24,841 bases of DNA from CAWCON01 sp963797185. Its GTDB lineage: Bacteria > Patescibacteriota > Saccharimonadia > Saccharimonadales > UBA4665. Below the pieces are notes generated by a model. The model made no database searches and was not told the DNA's origin. It was given only the letters and a program-made list of their open reading frames with translations. Position 1 is the stretch's first letter. Each line of letters starts with the position of its first letter. Location of the stretch: positions 1 through 24,841 of the forward strand of contig CAWCON010000002.1 in assembly GCA_963797185.1 (NCBI GenBank). Direction: 5' to 3'. A program made the position numbers and the translations under genes. Of the stretch, positions 15,237-23,420 are shown in pieces.

Positions 15237-17042
15237 ATGAGTGTTCTTTCTGCAACTGTCCAGCAGCGGGTTGAGGATAATCTGGTCCAAGACGGGTTGT
15301 TAAATGACACCGATATGGTGACTCTTAAATCTGAAGCCGAAACAAAACATGTCCCATTCATGAGTCTGCTGGTCAGCTCTGGACACATTTCAGATGAACA
15401 ACTCACTAAAGTTGTAGCTAAAGCTAATAATCTTCCTTACGTTAACTTAAGTAAAGCTCGTATTAGTCCGGAGATACTTGATCTGTTACAACAAGATATA
15501 GCAGAACATTATATGGCAGTGCCTCTCGGAGAAATGCAGCATCGACTTGTCGTCGCTATGCTTGATGCAGCCAATGTACAAGCAGTTGATTTTCTAGCCA
15601 ATAAAATCGGTCGTCCTCTAAAAGTATATGCTGCCAGCGAAGAAGGGATTAAGCGCATCCTCAAGCAGTACAGCCTTAGTATCTCTAAAGACGTTAGTAG
15701 TGAGATTAGTGCGATGACGGCGCTCCCTAAAGATGAGGGAGGGAAACTATCGAAAAATAAAACGAAAGATAATAGTGCTGACAGCAATATTAAAACAATC
15801 GTTCAAGACTCGCCAATCAGTAAAGTACTTTCCACTATTTTAGATTTTGCAGCCCGCAACCGTGCCAGCGACGTTCATATTGAGCCACTTGAGAATTCGC
15901 TAAAGATACGTTGTCGTATTGATGGCATCCTAAGAGAAGTTATGAAACTGCCGAAAAGCACAGAGCCTCCTCTGATCTCACGAATAAAAATCTTATCAAA
16001 TTTAAAGATAGATGAGCATCGTATACCACAGGATGGCCAATTTACAGTTAGGGCGGCCGATAAAGAAATTGATTTACGTATCGCCATTGCTCCAGTTGTT
16101 TGGGGAGAACAGGTGGTTATCCGTTTGCTTGACAAAACAGGCACAAGTCTACGATTAGAGGATATGGGTTACATTGGCAGGCCGCTGAGAACTATACGAG
16201 AAGCTCTAAAACAGACAAGTGGTATGATCTTGACAAGTGGACCTACCGGTTCTGGTAAATCAACGTCTTTATATGCACTGATTCAGGAAATCAAAAATGA
16301 TACCGTTAATATCGTAACACTTGAGGATCCGGTTGAGTATAAGATGGAAGGGGTTAACCAGATTCAGGTTAACCCAGAAGTCGGTCTAACATTCGCAACC
16401 GGGTTACGTTCAATTCTTCGGCAAGACCCTGACGTAGTAATGGTGGGGGAGATTCGCGATAAAGAAACAGCAGAATTAGCAGTTCAAGCTGCATTAACCG
16501 GACATTTGGTCTTTAGTACGCTTCACACTAATTCGGCGGCCGGTATTTTGCCTCGACTTTTAGATATGGATGTTGAGCCTTTTCTTATCGCCAGTACGGT
16601 CCGAACAGTTATTGGCCAGCGTTTAGTCCGTAGAATTGGAGAGCAGACACAACCCTATCAAGCCAGTTCGGTAGAGAGCGAATCCATCAAACAAACCGTC
16701 GGACAATTCTTACCAAAAACTGAGGCCGAACGGAAGGCTGTTGAACAGGACTTAGGCTTTGAAAACTTGCCACTGCAGGGTCAATCTGCTTATACTTTAA
16801 CGAAGGGTATTGATAGTTTTGATACCCCCGGCGGTTATAGAGGTCGTATAGGTTTGTATGAGGTTTTCGACGTCACCGAACCAATACAAGACCTCATCAT
16901 TAAACACGCAACTAGTAATGAGATTCAAAAGCTCGCCCAAGCCCAGGGAATGATTACTATGCGTCAGGATGGGTATTTGAAAGCCTTAAGTGGCCATACA
17001 ACCATTAGTGAAGCCAACCGAGTAGCTTCTAGTAATGCTTAA
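15237..17042 (+). CDS. pilB: Type IV pilus extension ATPase PilB
   Basis: 601 residues. An N-terminal MshEN-type domain (about 1-150) precedes the GspE/PilB motor. Walker A is GPTGSGKS at 335-342; the Asp box and Walker B (DPDVVMVGEIRDKETAELA) and the His box (STLHTN) are intact. Unusually, the Cys pairs of the zinc-binding subdomain are missing: the region between VIGQRLVRRI and GYRGRIGLYEV has no Cys, and the protein has only one Cys overall (near 223). An insertion of about 60 residues occupies this place. A Shine-Dalgarno AAAGGTGG precedes the ATG. The protein powers pilin addition at the inner platform. Confidence 0.96.
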   Translation: MSVLSATVQQRVEDNLVQDGLLNDTDMVTLKSEAETKHVPFMSLLVSSGHISDEQLTKVVAKANNLPYVNLSKARISPEILDLLQQDIAEHYMAVPLGEMQHRLVVAMLDAANVQAVDFLANKIGRPLKVYAASEEGIKRILKQYSLSISKDVSSEISAMTALPKDEGGKLSKNKTKDNSADSNIKTIVQDSPISKVLSTILDFAARNRASDVHIEPLENSLKIRCRIDGILREVMKLPKSTEPPLISRIKILSNLKIDEHRIPQDGQFTVRAADKEIDLRIAIAPVVWGEQVVIRLLDKTGTSLRLEDMGYIGRPLRTIREALKQTSGMILTSGPTGSGKSTSLYALIQEIKNDTVNIVTLEDPVEYKMEGVNQIQVNPEVGLTFATGLRSILRQDPDVVMVGEIRDKETAELAVQAALTGHLVFSTLHTNSAAGILPRLLDMDVEPFLIASTVRTVIGQRLVRRIGEQTQPYQASSVESESIKQTVGQFLPKTEAERKAVEQDLGFENLPLQGQSAYTLTKGIDSFDTPGGYRGRIGLYEVFDVTEPIQDLIIKHATSNEIQKLAQAQGMITMRQDGYLKALSGHTTISEANRVASSNA

Positions 17043-17058
17043 TAATTGAAGGATAAAA

Positions 17059-18126
17059 ATGCAAGGCCAACCACGAATCGAAATCGTACTAGAAGAAGTT
17101 ATCAGAAAAAAAGCCTCGGATTTACATATTCAAGTTGGCTTACCACCTATGCTCCGAATCGATGGAGTATTGGTACCAATTCCGAGTACGGATGTTTTAA
17201 CAGAAGAAACAGTCGAGACCCTAATTTTTGCTGTTCTTGACGAAGAGCAAAAGCAAGTTTTATTGAAAGATAAAGAGTTAGATTTTAGTTTTGCTTTTGG
17301 TGATCTCGGTCGTTTTCGAGTTAACTCGTTCCATGAACGCGGCAATCTAGCTGCAGCTTTTCGATTGATTACGAATGAGATATTGTCTGTCAGTCAACTT
17401 GGTCTTCCTCCGATAGTCGATACATTTACTAACTTTGCCAGAGGCCTTGTTCTCATAACAGGTCCTACCGGCTCAGGTAAATCAACGACTTTAGCAGCTA
17501 TGGTTCACAAAATTAATTCAGAACAGCCAAAGCATATTATTACTATTGAGGACCCAATAGAGTATACGCATAAATCAAGACGGTCAATTGTTGTTCAGCG
17601 TGAAGTGCACTATGATACTTATTCTTTCTCTGCAGCCTTACGCTCGGCCTTGCGTGAAGATCCTGATGTGGTTCTCATTGGGGAGATGAGAGATCTTGAG
17701 ACGATTGCTAGTGCTATTACCATTGCTGAAACCGGGCACTTGGTATTAGCAACACTTCACACAAACTCCGCTTCACAAAGTATTGATCGTATGATTGACG
17801 TTTTTCCTCCCCATCAGCAGGGACAAATACGGACTCAATTGGCTAATATTCTGATGGCAATTTGTTCTCAACGTCTTGTCCCGGCCATTGGCGGAGGTCG
17901 TATCCCTGCCGCCGAAATCCTTGTAACGACGCCGGCCGTTCGAAACATTATCCGAGAAGGTAAGAGCCATCAGCTGGAAGCGGTTATTCAAACAGGCGCA
18001 GAACATGGCATGCAGTCTATGGATAGAACACTAGTTAATCTAGTAAAAAACGGTACGATTACATATGACGAAGCTAAAAACTATGGAGTTGATTTACGAG
18101 AGCTAGAAAGGCTAATGAGAGAATAG
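17059..18126 (+). CDS. pilT: Type IV pilus retraction ATPase PilT
   Basis: 355 residues, normal length. PAS-like N-terminal domain (KKASDLHIQVGLPPMLRIDG). Walker A GPTGSGKST at 135-143; Walker B region DPDVVLIGEMRDLETI; His box ATLHTN. The PilT-specific helix PAVRNIIREGK (about 292-302; AIRNLIRE in model PilT) identifies it as the retraction motor and not a second PilB. It drives depolymerisation, hence twitching, surface pulling and DNA uptake. It follows pilB by 16 bases with GAAGGA as ribosome-binding site. Confidence 0.96.
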   Translation: MQGQPRIEIVLEEVIRKKASDLHIQVGLPPMLRIDGVLVPIPSTDVLTEETVETLIFAVLDEEQKQVLLKDKELDFSFAFGDLGRFRVNSFHERGNLAAAFRLITNEILSVSQLGLPPIVDTFTNFARGLVLITGPTGSGKSTTLAAMVHKINSEQPKHIITIEDPIEYTHKSRRSIVVQREVHYDTYSFSAALRSALREDPDVVLIGEMRDLETIASAITIAETGHLVLATLHTNSASQSIDRMIDVFPPHQQGQIRTQLANILMAICSQRLVPAIGGGRIPAAEILVTTPAVRNIIREGKSHQLEAVIQTGAEHGMQSMDRTLVNLVKNGTITYDEAKNYGVDLRELERLMRE

Positions 18127-18130
18127 CCAA

Positions 18131-19351
18131 ATGATAACCTATAAATATAGAGCCGTTAACACGAAGACCAAAGAGCGAGTTAGGGCGACAATTCAGGCAG
18201 AAAACGAACAGTCGGCTTCTAAACTTTTGGCCAAGGAAGATTTGGTCGCTGTTAGTATACGACCGATTGATAGCGGTGTTGGTGGTTTTGCAACGAAGTA
18301 CAATAAACCGAGAACCAAGGATAAAGTGCTTTTTTCTCGTCAATTAGCGACACTTGTCGGTGCTGGGTTACCTATCATTCAGAGTTTGAGGGCTGTTGAT
18401 GAACAAACATCGAGCAAGCCTATGCGTTTGGTTATCGGTCAGGTTATTACTGACGTAGAATCAGGCAATACCTTTGCCAATGCTCTTATTAAACACCCTA
18501 GGGTTTTTAATCAAGTATACGTTAGCCTTGTAGCAGCGGGAGAAACGTCAGGGACACTCGATAAAGCATTGGAAAGGTTAGCTCTCCAACAGGAAAAGGA
18601 TGCTGATTTAGTGAGTAAGGTGCGTGGTGCTATGATCTATCCTATAATTGTTATTTTTGTCATGGTTGCAGTCATTGGCTTTATGCTAGTAAAAGTCTTG
18701 CCTCAAGTGCAGATTTTGTATAATGGTTTGCCAGGAGCTCACTTGCCGTTTGAGACTCGTGCTTTATTAGCGCTTTCTGATTTTGTTATCAAATTCTGGT
18801 GGGTCATGATAGTAGTTTTTGTGGGGGGGTTATTTGCAGTATCTCGTTGGGCACGAGCTGGCGTAGGCAAGGAAGTCATTGATTTTTTGAAAATGAAAAT
18901 GTGGCCAATCGGCACTCTATTTATGAAGATGTATATGGCACGTTTTTGCCGGACAGCTACAACATTGGTCGGCAGTGGTGTGCCGCTTATACAAATGTTG
19001 CAGATAACAGGTAGAGCGGTCAATAATGTGCATATTGAAGACTCGATTAAAAAGGCAATTGAAAAAGTTAAAGGTGGTACTTCGCTGAGTAGCGCCATCC
19101 GCGGAGACCATAACTTCTTACCATTAGTGGCAAACATGTTGAGTATTGGTGAAGAGTCTGGCGCCACGGAGCAAATGTTAGAAAAAGCAGCAGAATATTA
19201 CGAAAAAGAAGTTGATAACGAAATTAAGGCAATATCAACAATCATCGAACCCGTATTAATGGTTATACTCGGCGTCGTAGCCTTTACTATTGTTGCTGCA
19301 GTATTGCTCCCGATCTACGGGTTGGCTGGTCAGTCGTTTGTTCAAGTGTAG
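18131..19351 (+). CDS. pilC: Type IV pilus inner-membrane platform protein PilC
   Basis: 406 residues, typical length. Two GspF domains: the first from about 68 (LFSRQLATLVGAGLPIIQSL) and the second from about 270 (FCRTATTLVGSGVPLIQML). Three hydrophobic segments: MIYPIIVIFVMVAVIGFMLV near 168-187, a second near 218-235, and one at the C-terminus near 375-397. The VAAGETSGTLD and LSIGEESGATEQM motifs are the family's conserved loops. PilC converts motor movement into pilin insertion. It starts 4 bases after pilT and ends the motor operon, just before the pilin promoter. Confidence 0.96.
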   Translation: MITYKYRAVNTKTKERVRATIQAENEQSASKLLAKEDLVAVSIRPIDSGVGGFATKYNKPRTKDKVLFSRQLATLVGAGLPIIQSLRAVDEQTSSKPMRLVIGQVITDVESGNTFANALIKHPRVFNQVYVSLVAAGETSGTLDKALERLALQQEKDADLVSKVRGAMIYPIIVIFVMVAVIGFMLVKVLPQVQILYNGLPGAHLPFETRALLALSDFVIKFWWVMIVVFVGGLFAVSRWARAGVGKEVIDFLKMKMWPIGTLFMKMYMARFCRTATTLVGSGVPLIQMLQITGRAVNNVHIEDSIKKAIEKVKGGTSLSSAIRGDHNFLPLVANMLSIGEESGATEQMLEKAAEYYEKEVDNEIKAISTIIEPVLMVILGVVAFTIVAAVLLPIYGLAGQSFVQV

Positions 19352-19374
19352 GCAACAACACTTTAAAAAAGCTA

Positions 19375-19403
19375 TTGCACTTTGTTATAACATCTTGTAT
19401 TAT
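19375..19403 (+). promoter_or_regulatory. Promoter of the major pilin gene
   Basis: TTGCAC (-35, 19375-19380), 17-bp spacer, TATTAT (-10, 19398-19403). The expected start near 19410 gives a leader of about 41 bases containing the AAAGGGGG ribosome-binding site (19434-19441). This contrasts with the leaderless starts elsewhere and fits a highly expressed gene. Confidence 0.6.
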
Positions 19404-19450
19404 CCTAAGCATAACCATTAAAAACAGATGCGCAAAGGGGGCATTTGCCA

Positions 19451-19969
19451 ATGTTAAAAAATATAAGAAGAAAAACTGAAGGCTTCACTATTATCGAAGT
19501 CTTGATTGTGCTCGCGATCGCCGGATTAATTCTATTAATCGTATTTCTAGCTGTACCGGCTCTAGAACGTAACGCAAGAAACACATCTCGTAAGGATGAC
19601 GTAGCTAACATCCTTGGAGCTATGAATGAATACGTTAATAATAATAGTGGTCAACTTCCAACAGCAAACTGCCTTGGGACATGTAACACTGCCGATGGTA
19701 ACTGGTTAGCAAATGCAAAACTGAGTCACTATACTTACGGTGAAGTATATTTTACGGCTGAGACCACTGCTTTAACAACTGCACCACACACAGGAAACCC
19801 TGCTGCAGGTGGCAATGCTTGGGCACTTGATACCGTCAATATGTATTCGTATGCAGCTTGTAGTGGCAATGCGATTGACCAAAGTGGCAATGCATCAGCT
19901 CAAGAGTATGTAGCATTCTACTATGTTGAAACAGGTGGCACTCCAACGCTACAATGTCAACAGTCGTAA
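19451..19969 (+). CDS. Major type IV pilin
   Basis: 172 residues from the ATG at 19451, chosen because AAAGGGGG sits 9 bases before it; the in-frame TTG at 19445 would be too close. Leader MLKNIRRKTEG, then FTIIEVLIVLAIAG with Phe at +1 and Glu16 at +5. Typical pilin helix to about residue 38, then a small globular domain with Cys near residues 72, 76, 132 and 169; the last pair position (GGTPTLQCQQS) suggests a C-terminal disulfide loop. Own promoter, strong ribosome-binding site, small size and position between pilC and pilD make it the likely main fibre subunit. A paralogue lies on the minus strand at 21889-22587. Confidence 0.92.
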   Translation: MLKNIRRKTEGFTIIEVLIVLAIAGLILLIVFLAVPALERNARNTSRKDDVANILGAMNEYVNNNSGQLPTANCLGTCNTADGNWLANAKLSHYTYGEVYFTAETTALTTAPHTGNPAAGGNAWALDTVNMYSYAACSGNAIDQSGNASAQEYVAFYYVETGGTPTLQCQQS

Positions 19970-19999
19970 GATTGTAAAAAAGAAATTGTATCTAAAAAC

Positions 20000-20044
20000 T
20001 AACAGGCTTTTCCTTGCATGGAAGAGCCTGTTATTATATTTACC
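20000..20044 (+). terminator. Hairpin terminator between major pilin and pilD
   Basis: AACAGGCTTTTCC (20001-20013) pairs with GGAAGAGCCTGTT (20020-20032) over 13 bp with one G-U pair, plus a closing T-A, around a 6-base loop. The tail ATTATATTT is T-rich but interrupted, so termination may be partial and allow some read-through into pilD. Confidence 0.7.
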
Positions 20045-20057
20045 GGAGTTGTGAGAA

Positions 20058-20903
20058 ATGATAATTCTATTACTTGTAGTACTTGGTCTATGCCTTGGCA
20101 GCTTTATTAATGCACTATGCTGGCGGATACACGAACAGAGTGTGGTCAGTAGTAGTAAATTAACCAAGAAAAAAAAGGGATACCTCATTGATTTGTCTAT
20201 ATCTCATGGTCACTCAATGTGTCCGAAATGTCATCATAAACTGGCGGTTGTTGATCTAGTTCCTGTTTTGAGCTGGGTAGTATTGAGAGGAAGATGCCGT
20301 TATTGCCACCAATCTATATCAGTACAGTATCCGTTAGTGGAGCTCATAACTGTTGGATTATTTGTGGGTTCGTACTTACTGTGGAGTCGTCCATTAGCCG
20401 GCATTCACCTGTTTGAGTTTATTGTATGGCTTGGAATATTGGTTGGGTTGATTGCGTTGGCATTGTTTGATACGCTATGGCAACTTCTCCCAGACAGAAT
20501 TGTTTATCCGCTTATATATATTACTTTGGCTGAGCTCATTGTGACTGCAGTATGGAGCCACCAGGCACTAGAGACTATCTTAGGTGGCGTATGGGGAGTA
20601 TTAGTGCTCTCAGGTATATTTTATGTCCTGTATGCTTTCTCGAAGGGAAAGTTGATTGGTGGAGGGGATGTGAAACTCGGCATAGTTCTAGGTTTACTGG
20701 TCGGTGGCCCTCTAAGCAGTATTCTTGTTTTATTTCTTGCATCAGCCGGAGGGAGCTTAACCGCTGTACCGTTACTACTTAGTGGCCGAGTACGCCGGAA
20801 TTCACATATACCATTTGGGCCATTTCTTATTGCTGCGGCAATCGTAGCCCAACTCTATGGTAGCTCAATCATTGACTGGTATAGAAATCTCTATATCAGT
20901 TAA
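20058..20903 (+). CDS. pilD: Prepilin peptidase / N-methyltransferase PilD
   Basis: 281 residues with about eight membrane segments. N-terminal GLCLGSFINALCWRI, then two Cys pairs CPKC (55, 58) and CRYC (80, 83) that form the zinc-binding cytoplasmic part of bifunctional enzymes. The acid protease residues are in FDTLWQLLPD (Asp138, Asp146) and GGGDVKLG (Asp204), as in the A24 family. A short basic insertion (KKKK, 37-40) lengthens the first loop. It cleaves after the -1 Gly of each prepilin and methylates the new N-terminus. GGAG lies 9 bases before the ATG. No separate promoter is clear, so it may rely on read-through of the pilin terminator. Its stop abuts that of the convergent recombinase. 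Confidence 0.95.
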   Translation: MIILLLVVLGLCLGSFINALCWRIHEQSVVSSSKLTKKKKGYLIDLSISHGHSMCPKCHHKLAVVDLVPVLSWVVLRGRCRYCHQSISVQYPLVELITVGLFVGSYLLWSRPLAGIHLFEFIVWLGILVGLIALALFDTLWQLLPDRIVYPLIYITLAELIVTAVWSHQALETILGGVWGVLVLSGIFYVLYAFSKGKLIGGGDVKLGIVLGLLVGGPLSSILVLFLASAGGSLTAVPLLLSGRVRRNSHIPFGPFLIAAAIVAQLYGSSIIDWYRNLYIS

Positions 20904-21824
20904 CTACGCTTTTGTAACTTTATGGTGGAAGCGTTCGTAAACACTACGAAGATGAGGGTCGGTAACGTGTGTGTATATTTGTGTTGTGGAGATATTGCTG
21001 TGACCAAGCATGGTTTGGACTGATCGTAAGTCAGCCCCGTTCATTAATAAATCAGTAGCAAATGAATGTCTTAGCGTATGCGGGCTAACATGCTTTGTAA
21101 TACCTGCCAGTCGTGCATAACGGCTCACCAGGCGTTGTACACTTCTAGCGGTTAATCGATGATAATTCCCTGACAGATCAACTTTTTTCTGACCATTGTA
21201 CCTTATGAATAGTGGTTTAGTAGTATCTTGACGTTGGTCAAGGTATTGTTTGATCCATTGAGCTGCTTCAGGACTGATAAAGATTAATCGATCTTTTTGA
21301 CCCTTACCCCGCACCGTAAACTCTCGTCGTTTTAAGTTAATGTGATCCTTGTCTAACCCGACGAGTTCGCTCACACGTAATCCGCTGCTAAAAAGTAGCT
21401 CGAGAATAGCCCGGTCGCGCAACCCACTCAGTTTATTAAGATCAGGTTGCTCGAATAACCGATCAAGCTCGTCTTCATTTAGAAATGATACTTGTTTACG
21501 GCTAGTACGAGCGAGCTCAATCTTGTCGGCAGAAATAGCGGGGATATCGCGTTTTGAGCAGAACTTTAAGAAACTTCGGAGTGCAATAAGATGATAATTT
21601 TGGGTTACCTTTTGTAGTTCGTCAGCAGTATTGGTGCCAAGTCGATTTAGCCAAAGTCTCCACTGACGGATTAATTCTGGATTAACATCGCTTACTTGTA
21701 TCTCACCAGCAAAATCAAGCAGGCGAGTCAGATAGTGATCATAATTGGCAATTGTCTTCTGAGATCTGTTTTGCTCAATCTCAAGGTATTCAAGGAAATC
21801 AACTTTAGCTTTACTGAGCAACAT
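20904..21824 (-). CDS. Tyrosine site-specific recombinase, XerC/XerD type
   Basis: 306 residues, the usual Xer length. N-terminal SAM-like core-binding domain (about 1-95) and C-terminal catalytic domain with all key residues: Arg150 (SSGLRVSELVGL), Lys174 (GKGQKDR), His249 and Arg252 (SPHTLRHSFATDLL), His275 (MLGHSNISTT) and nucleophile Tyr284 (QIYTHV). The complete residue set and the family length make chromosome dimer resolution the default role. XerC, XerD or single-Xer identity cannot be told. Its stop (20904-20906) directly follows that of pilD (20901-20903). The gene separates the two major-pilin-like genes. Confidence 0.9.
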   Translation of the reverse strand: MLLSKAKVDFLEYLEIEQNRSQKTIANYDHYLTRLLDFAGEIQVSDVNPELIRQWRLWLNRLGTNTADELQKVTQNYHLIALRSFLKFCSKRDIPAISADKIELARTSRKQVSFLNEDELDRLFEQPDLNKLSGLRDRAILELLFSSGLRVSELVGLDKDHINLKRREFTVRGKGQKDRLIFISPEAAQWIKQYLDQRQDTTKPLFIRYNGQKKVDLSGNYHRLTARSVQRLVSRYARLAGITKHVSPHTLRHSFATDLLMNGADLRSVQTMLGHSNISTTQIYTHVTDPHLRSVYERFHHKVTKA

Positions 21825-21830
21825 AAGCTT

Positions 21831-21860
21831 ATTGTAAGGCTAAAGGAGTAGTTCAAGCAA
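21831..21860 (-). promoter_or_regulatory. Promoter of the recombinase gene, leaderless spacing
   Basis: On the minus strand: TTGCTT (21855-21860), 18-bp spacer, TACAAT (21831-21836), six bases, ATG at 21824. The predicted transcript starts at the ATG. Confidence 0.5.
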
Positions 21861-21888
21861 TCTTCAAGGATGTATTTGACTAAGAGGT

Positions 21889-22587
21889 TTATGTTTGTTG
21901 AACTGCGTCACACTGAATTGATGGTGTACCATTGGCGCTTGCATATTCGTAAATAATAACGACGTCTTGCTCATTATAGGAATTCTCAACGTAATTTGGG
22001 TCTCCGTATTGATTTAGGCATATTTTACTGGAATCAATAAATATTTCGTCAGGATCATATTGGTACTCCTGAAAATCAACCGGGTTAACATTAAGCCACG
22101 CATTAGCAACCACACTGGAAAGCATTGTAGGTGTAGCTGTTACAATTCTGGCATTTATGCTTTGACCGTTGATAACAAGCGGGACAGTGTCCTGTCCGTC
22201 GTAGACAGCTCCGTTATCAGTGCCAAGAAAGTATTGGTCAATCTTTGTATAGTGCTCCATTTGGGGGAGAAAACCCTCGACAAAATTATACAGAGGCACA
22301 CAACCGTTATTCGTAGCTTGGGTTAATGGACTAACGTTGTTCTTGTCGTACTCCCAACATTCGCCACCGTTCCAACCCGGCAATACATGGCTACCGTAGG
22401 GCTGGCTGGTCATATATCTTTCAATAGCTGATTTTATAATACCAACATCATGTTGTCTGGCGGCATTTTGGGCATTGCGTTCTACGGCTGGTACAGTTAA
22501 GAAGATAATAAGCAATATGAGAGCGGCTATGACCAATACGATAAGAACTTCCGTAATGGTGAATCCTTGAGCTGCTAGTTTCTTCAT
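21889..22587 (-). CDS. Second major-pilin-like protein
   Basis: 232 residues. Leader MKKLAAQG, then FTITEVLIVLVIAA with Phe at +1 and Glu13 at +5. The stretch FLTVPAVERNAQNAARQHDV matches the equivalent part of the pilin at 19451 (VPALERNARNTSRKDDV), and both proteins end in a GTP(S/T)(I/L)QC motif, so they are paralogues. This copy is 60 residues longer and has Cys in GGEC, NNGC, SKIC and SIQC, suggesting two disulfides. It is encoded opposite to the main pilus genes, upstream of the recombinase. A T/A-rich TATATA (22601-22606) lies before the start, but no good ribosome-binding site is seen. It could be an alternative pilin or a minor subunit. Confidence 0.88.
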   Translation of the reverse strand: MKKLAAQGFTITEVLIVLVIAALILLIIFLTVPAVERNAQNAARQHDVGIIKSAIERYMTSQPYGSHVLPGWNGGECWEYDKNNVSPLTQATNNGCVPLYNFVEGFLPQMEHYTKIDQYFLGTDNGAVYDGQDTVPLVINGQSINARIVTATPTMLSSVVANAWLNVNPVDFQEYQYDPDEIFIDSSKICLNQYGDPNYVENSYNEQDVVIIYEYASANGTPSIQCDAVQQT

Positions 22588-22752
22588 TTTTTTCAGTTGC
22601 TATATATAATTTATGAGAGCCGTTAGAAAATGCTTATGTCAATAGTCTGATTCTACATTCTTACGGTCGTATCTGCAAGCTGTTGTATAAGGGTTGCGCG
22701 GCCAATACTTGCCCATAGCGAATCGTAAGCGTACTACTTATTTCTTATCTGT

Positions 22753-22758
22753 TATAAT
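22753..22758 (+). promoter_or_regulatory. -10 box of the ndk-tRNA unit
   Basis: TATAAT, 24 bases before the ndk ATG, giving a leader of about 18 bases that contains an AAGGA ribosome-binding site (22773-22777). No clear -35 is seen. The 195-bp gap back to the minus-strand pilin start shows no other gene. Confidence 0.5.
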
Positions 22759-22782
22759 GTAGAGCAGTAAACAAGGAATACT

Positions 22783-23292
22783 ATGGAACGAACACTTATT
22801 ATATTGAAACCAGACGCCGTCCAACGGGGCATTCTTGGAGATATTATTAGCCGTTTCGAACGGGTTGGTCTTAAGATTGTTGGCGTAAAAATGGTTCAGC
22901 CTGGATACGATCACTATCATCATCACTACGAAGGTATTGGGAATATGATATCAAGGCGAGGCCAACAGGCTTTTGATAAAACACTGGAATTAATGCTCGA
23001 GAGCCCTGTTGTTGCTATAGTCTTGGAAGGCATAGAGAGTGTCAGTTTAGTACGTAAAATGGTAGGATCAACTGAGCCAAAGAGTGCTGACCCGGGTACT
23101 ATCAGAGGGGACTATGCGCATATAAGTTTTGAACATGCCAATAGCGAAGGGATTGGGATACCTAATCTTATACATGCTTCTGGTGATCCTGGCGAGGCCG
23201 AGAAGGAAATTGATCATTGGTTCAAGAAAGACGAATTATTCGAGTACACAACGCTACATGAAAAGTATACTCAGGCTAAGAATTCTAAATAA
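22783..23292 (+). CDS. ndk: Nucleoside diphosphate kinase
   Basis: 169 residues, longer than the usual 130-150. N-terminal TLIILKPDAV; catalytic His131 in NLIHASG, preceded by GTIRGDY (105-111), with Arg and Thr nucleotide-contact residues in VRKMVGSTEP (90-99). The extra length comes from a longer loop before the active site (HISFEHANSEGIGIP, 113-127) and an extended region after residue 43 with a His/Tyr cluster (YDHYHHHY). It transfers the gamma phosphate among nucleotides through a phospho-His, central for an organism likely to depend on salvaged nucleotides. The tRNA gene follows after 9 bases and is probably co-transcribed. Confidence 0.96.
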   Translation: MERTLIILKPDAVQRGILGDIISRFERVGLKIVGVKMVQPGYDHYHHHYEGIGNMISRRGQQAFDKTLELMLESPVVAIVLEGIESVSLVRKMVGSTEPKSADPGTIRGDYAHISFEHANSEGIGIPNLIHASGDPGEAEKEIDHWFKKDELFEYTTLHEKYTQAKNSK

Positions 23293-23301
23293 GTAGAGTT
23301 G

Positions 23302-23376
23302 GCCCCCATAGCTCAATGGATAGAGTAGTTCCGTCCTAAGGAAAAGATCTACGTTCGAATCGTAGTGGGGGCACCA
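23302..23376 (+). tRNA. tRNA-Arg (anticodon CCT)
   Basis: Acceptor stem GCCCCCA (23302-23308) with TGGGGGC (23366-23372), discriminator A and encoded CCA (23374-23376). D arm GCTC/GAGT, with GG in the loop. Anticodon stem 23328-23332 with 23340-23344, loop GTCCTAA, anticodon CCT at 23335-23337, reading AGG. The base pair at the end of the anticodon stem (G23328-A23344) is a mismatch. T arm CTACG-TTCGAAT-CGTAG is perfect. The encoded CCA tail removes the need for adding it enzymatically. Confidence 0.95.
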
Positions 23377-23420
23377 TAAACCATAAGAGGGTTGTTGCGT
23401 GGGCGACAATAACAATAGAG

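Noticed and set aside
18739..19167. A 142-codon minus-strand frame inside pilC
   Set aside because: It is antisense to a well-conserved gene and shows no family motif, so it is a shadow frame.
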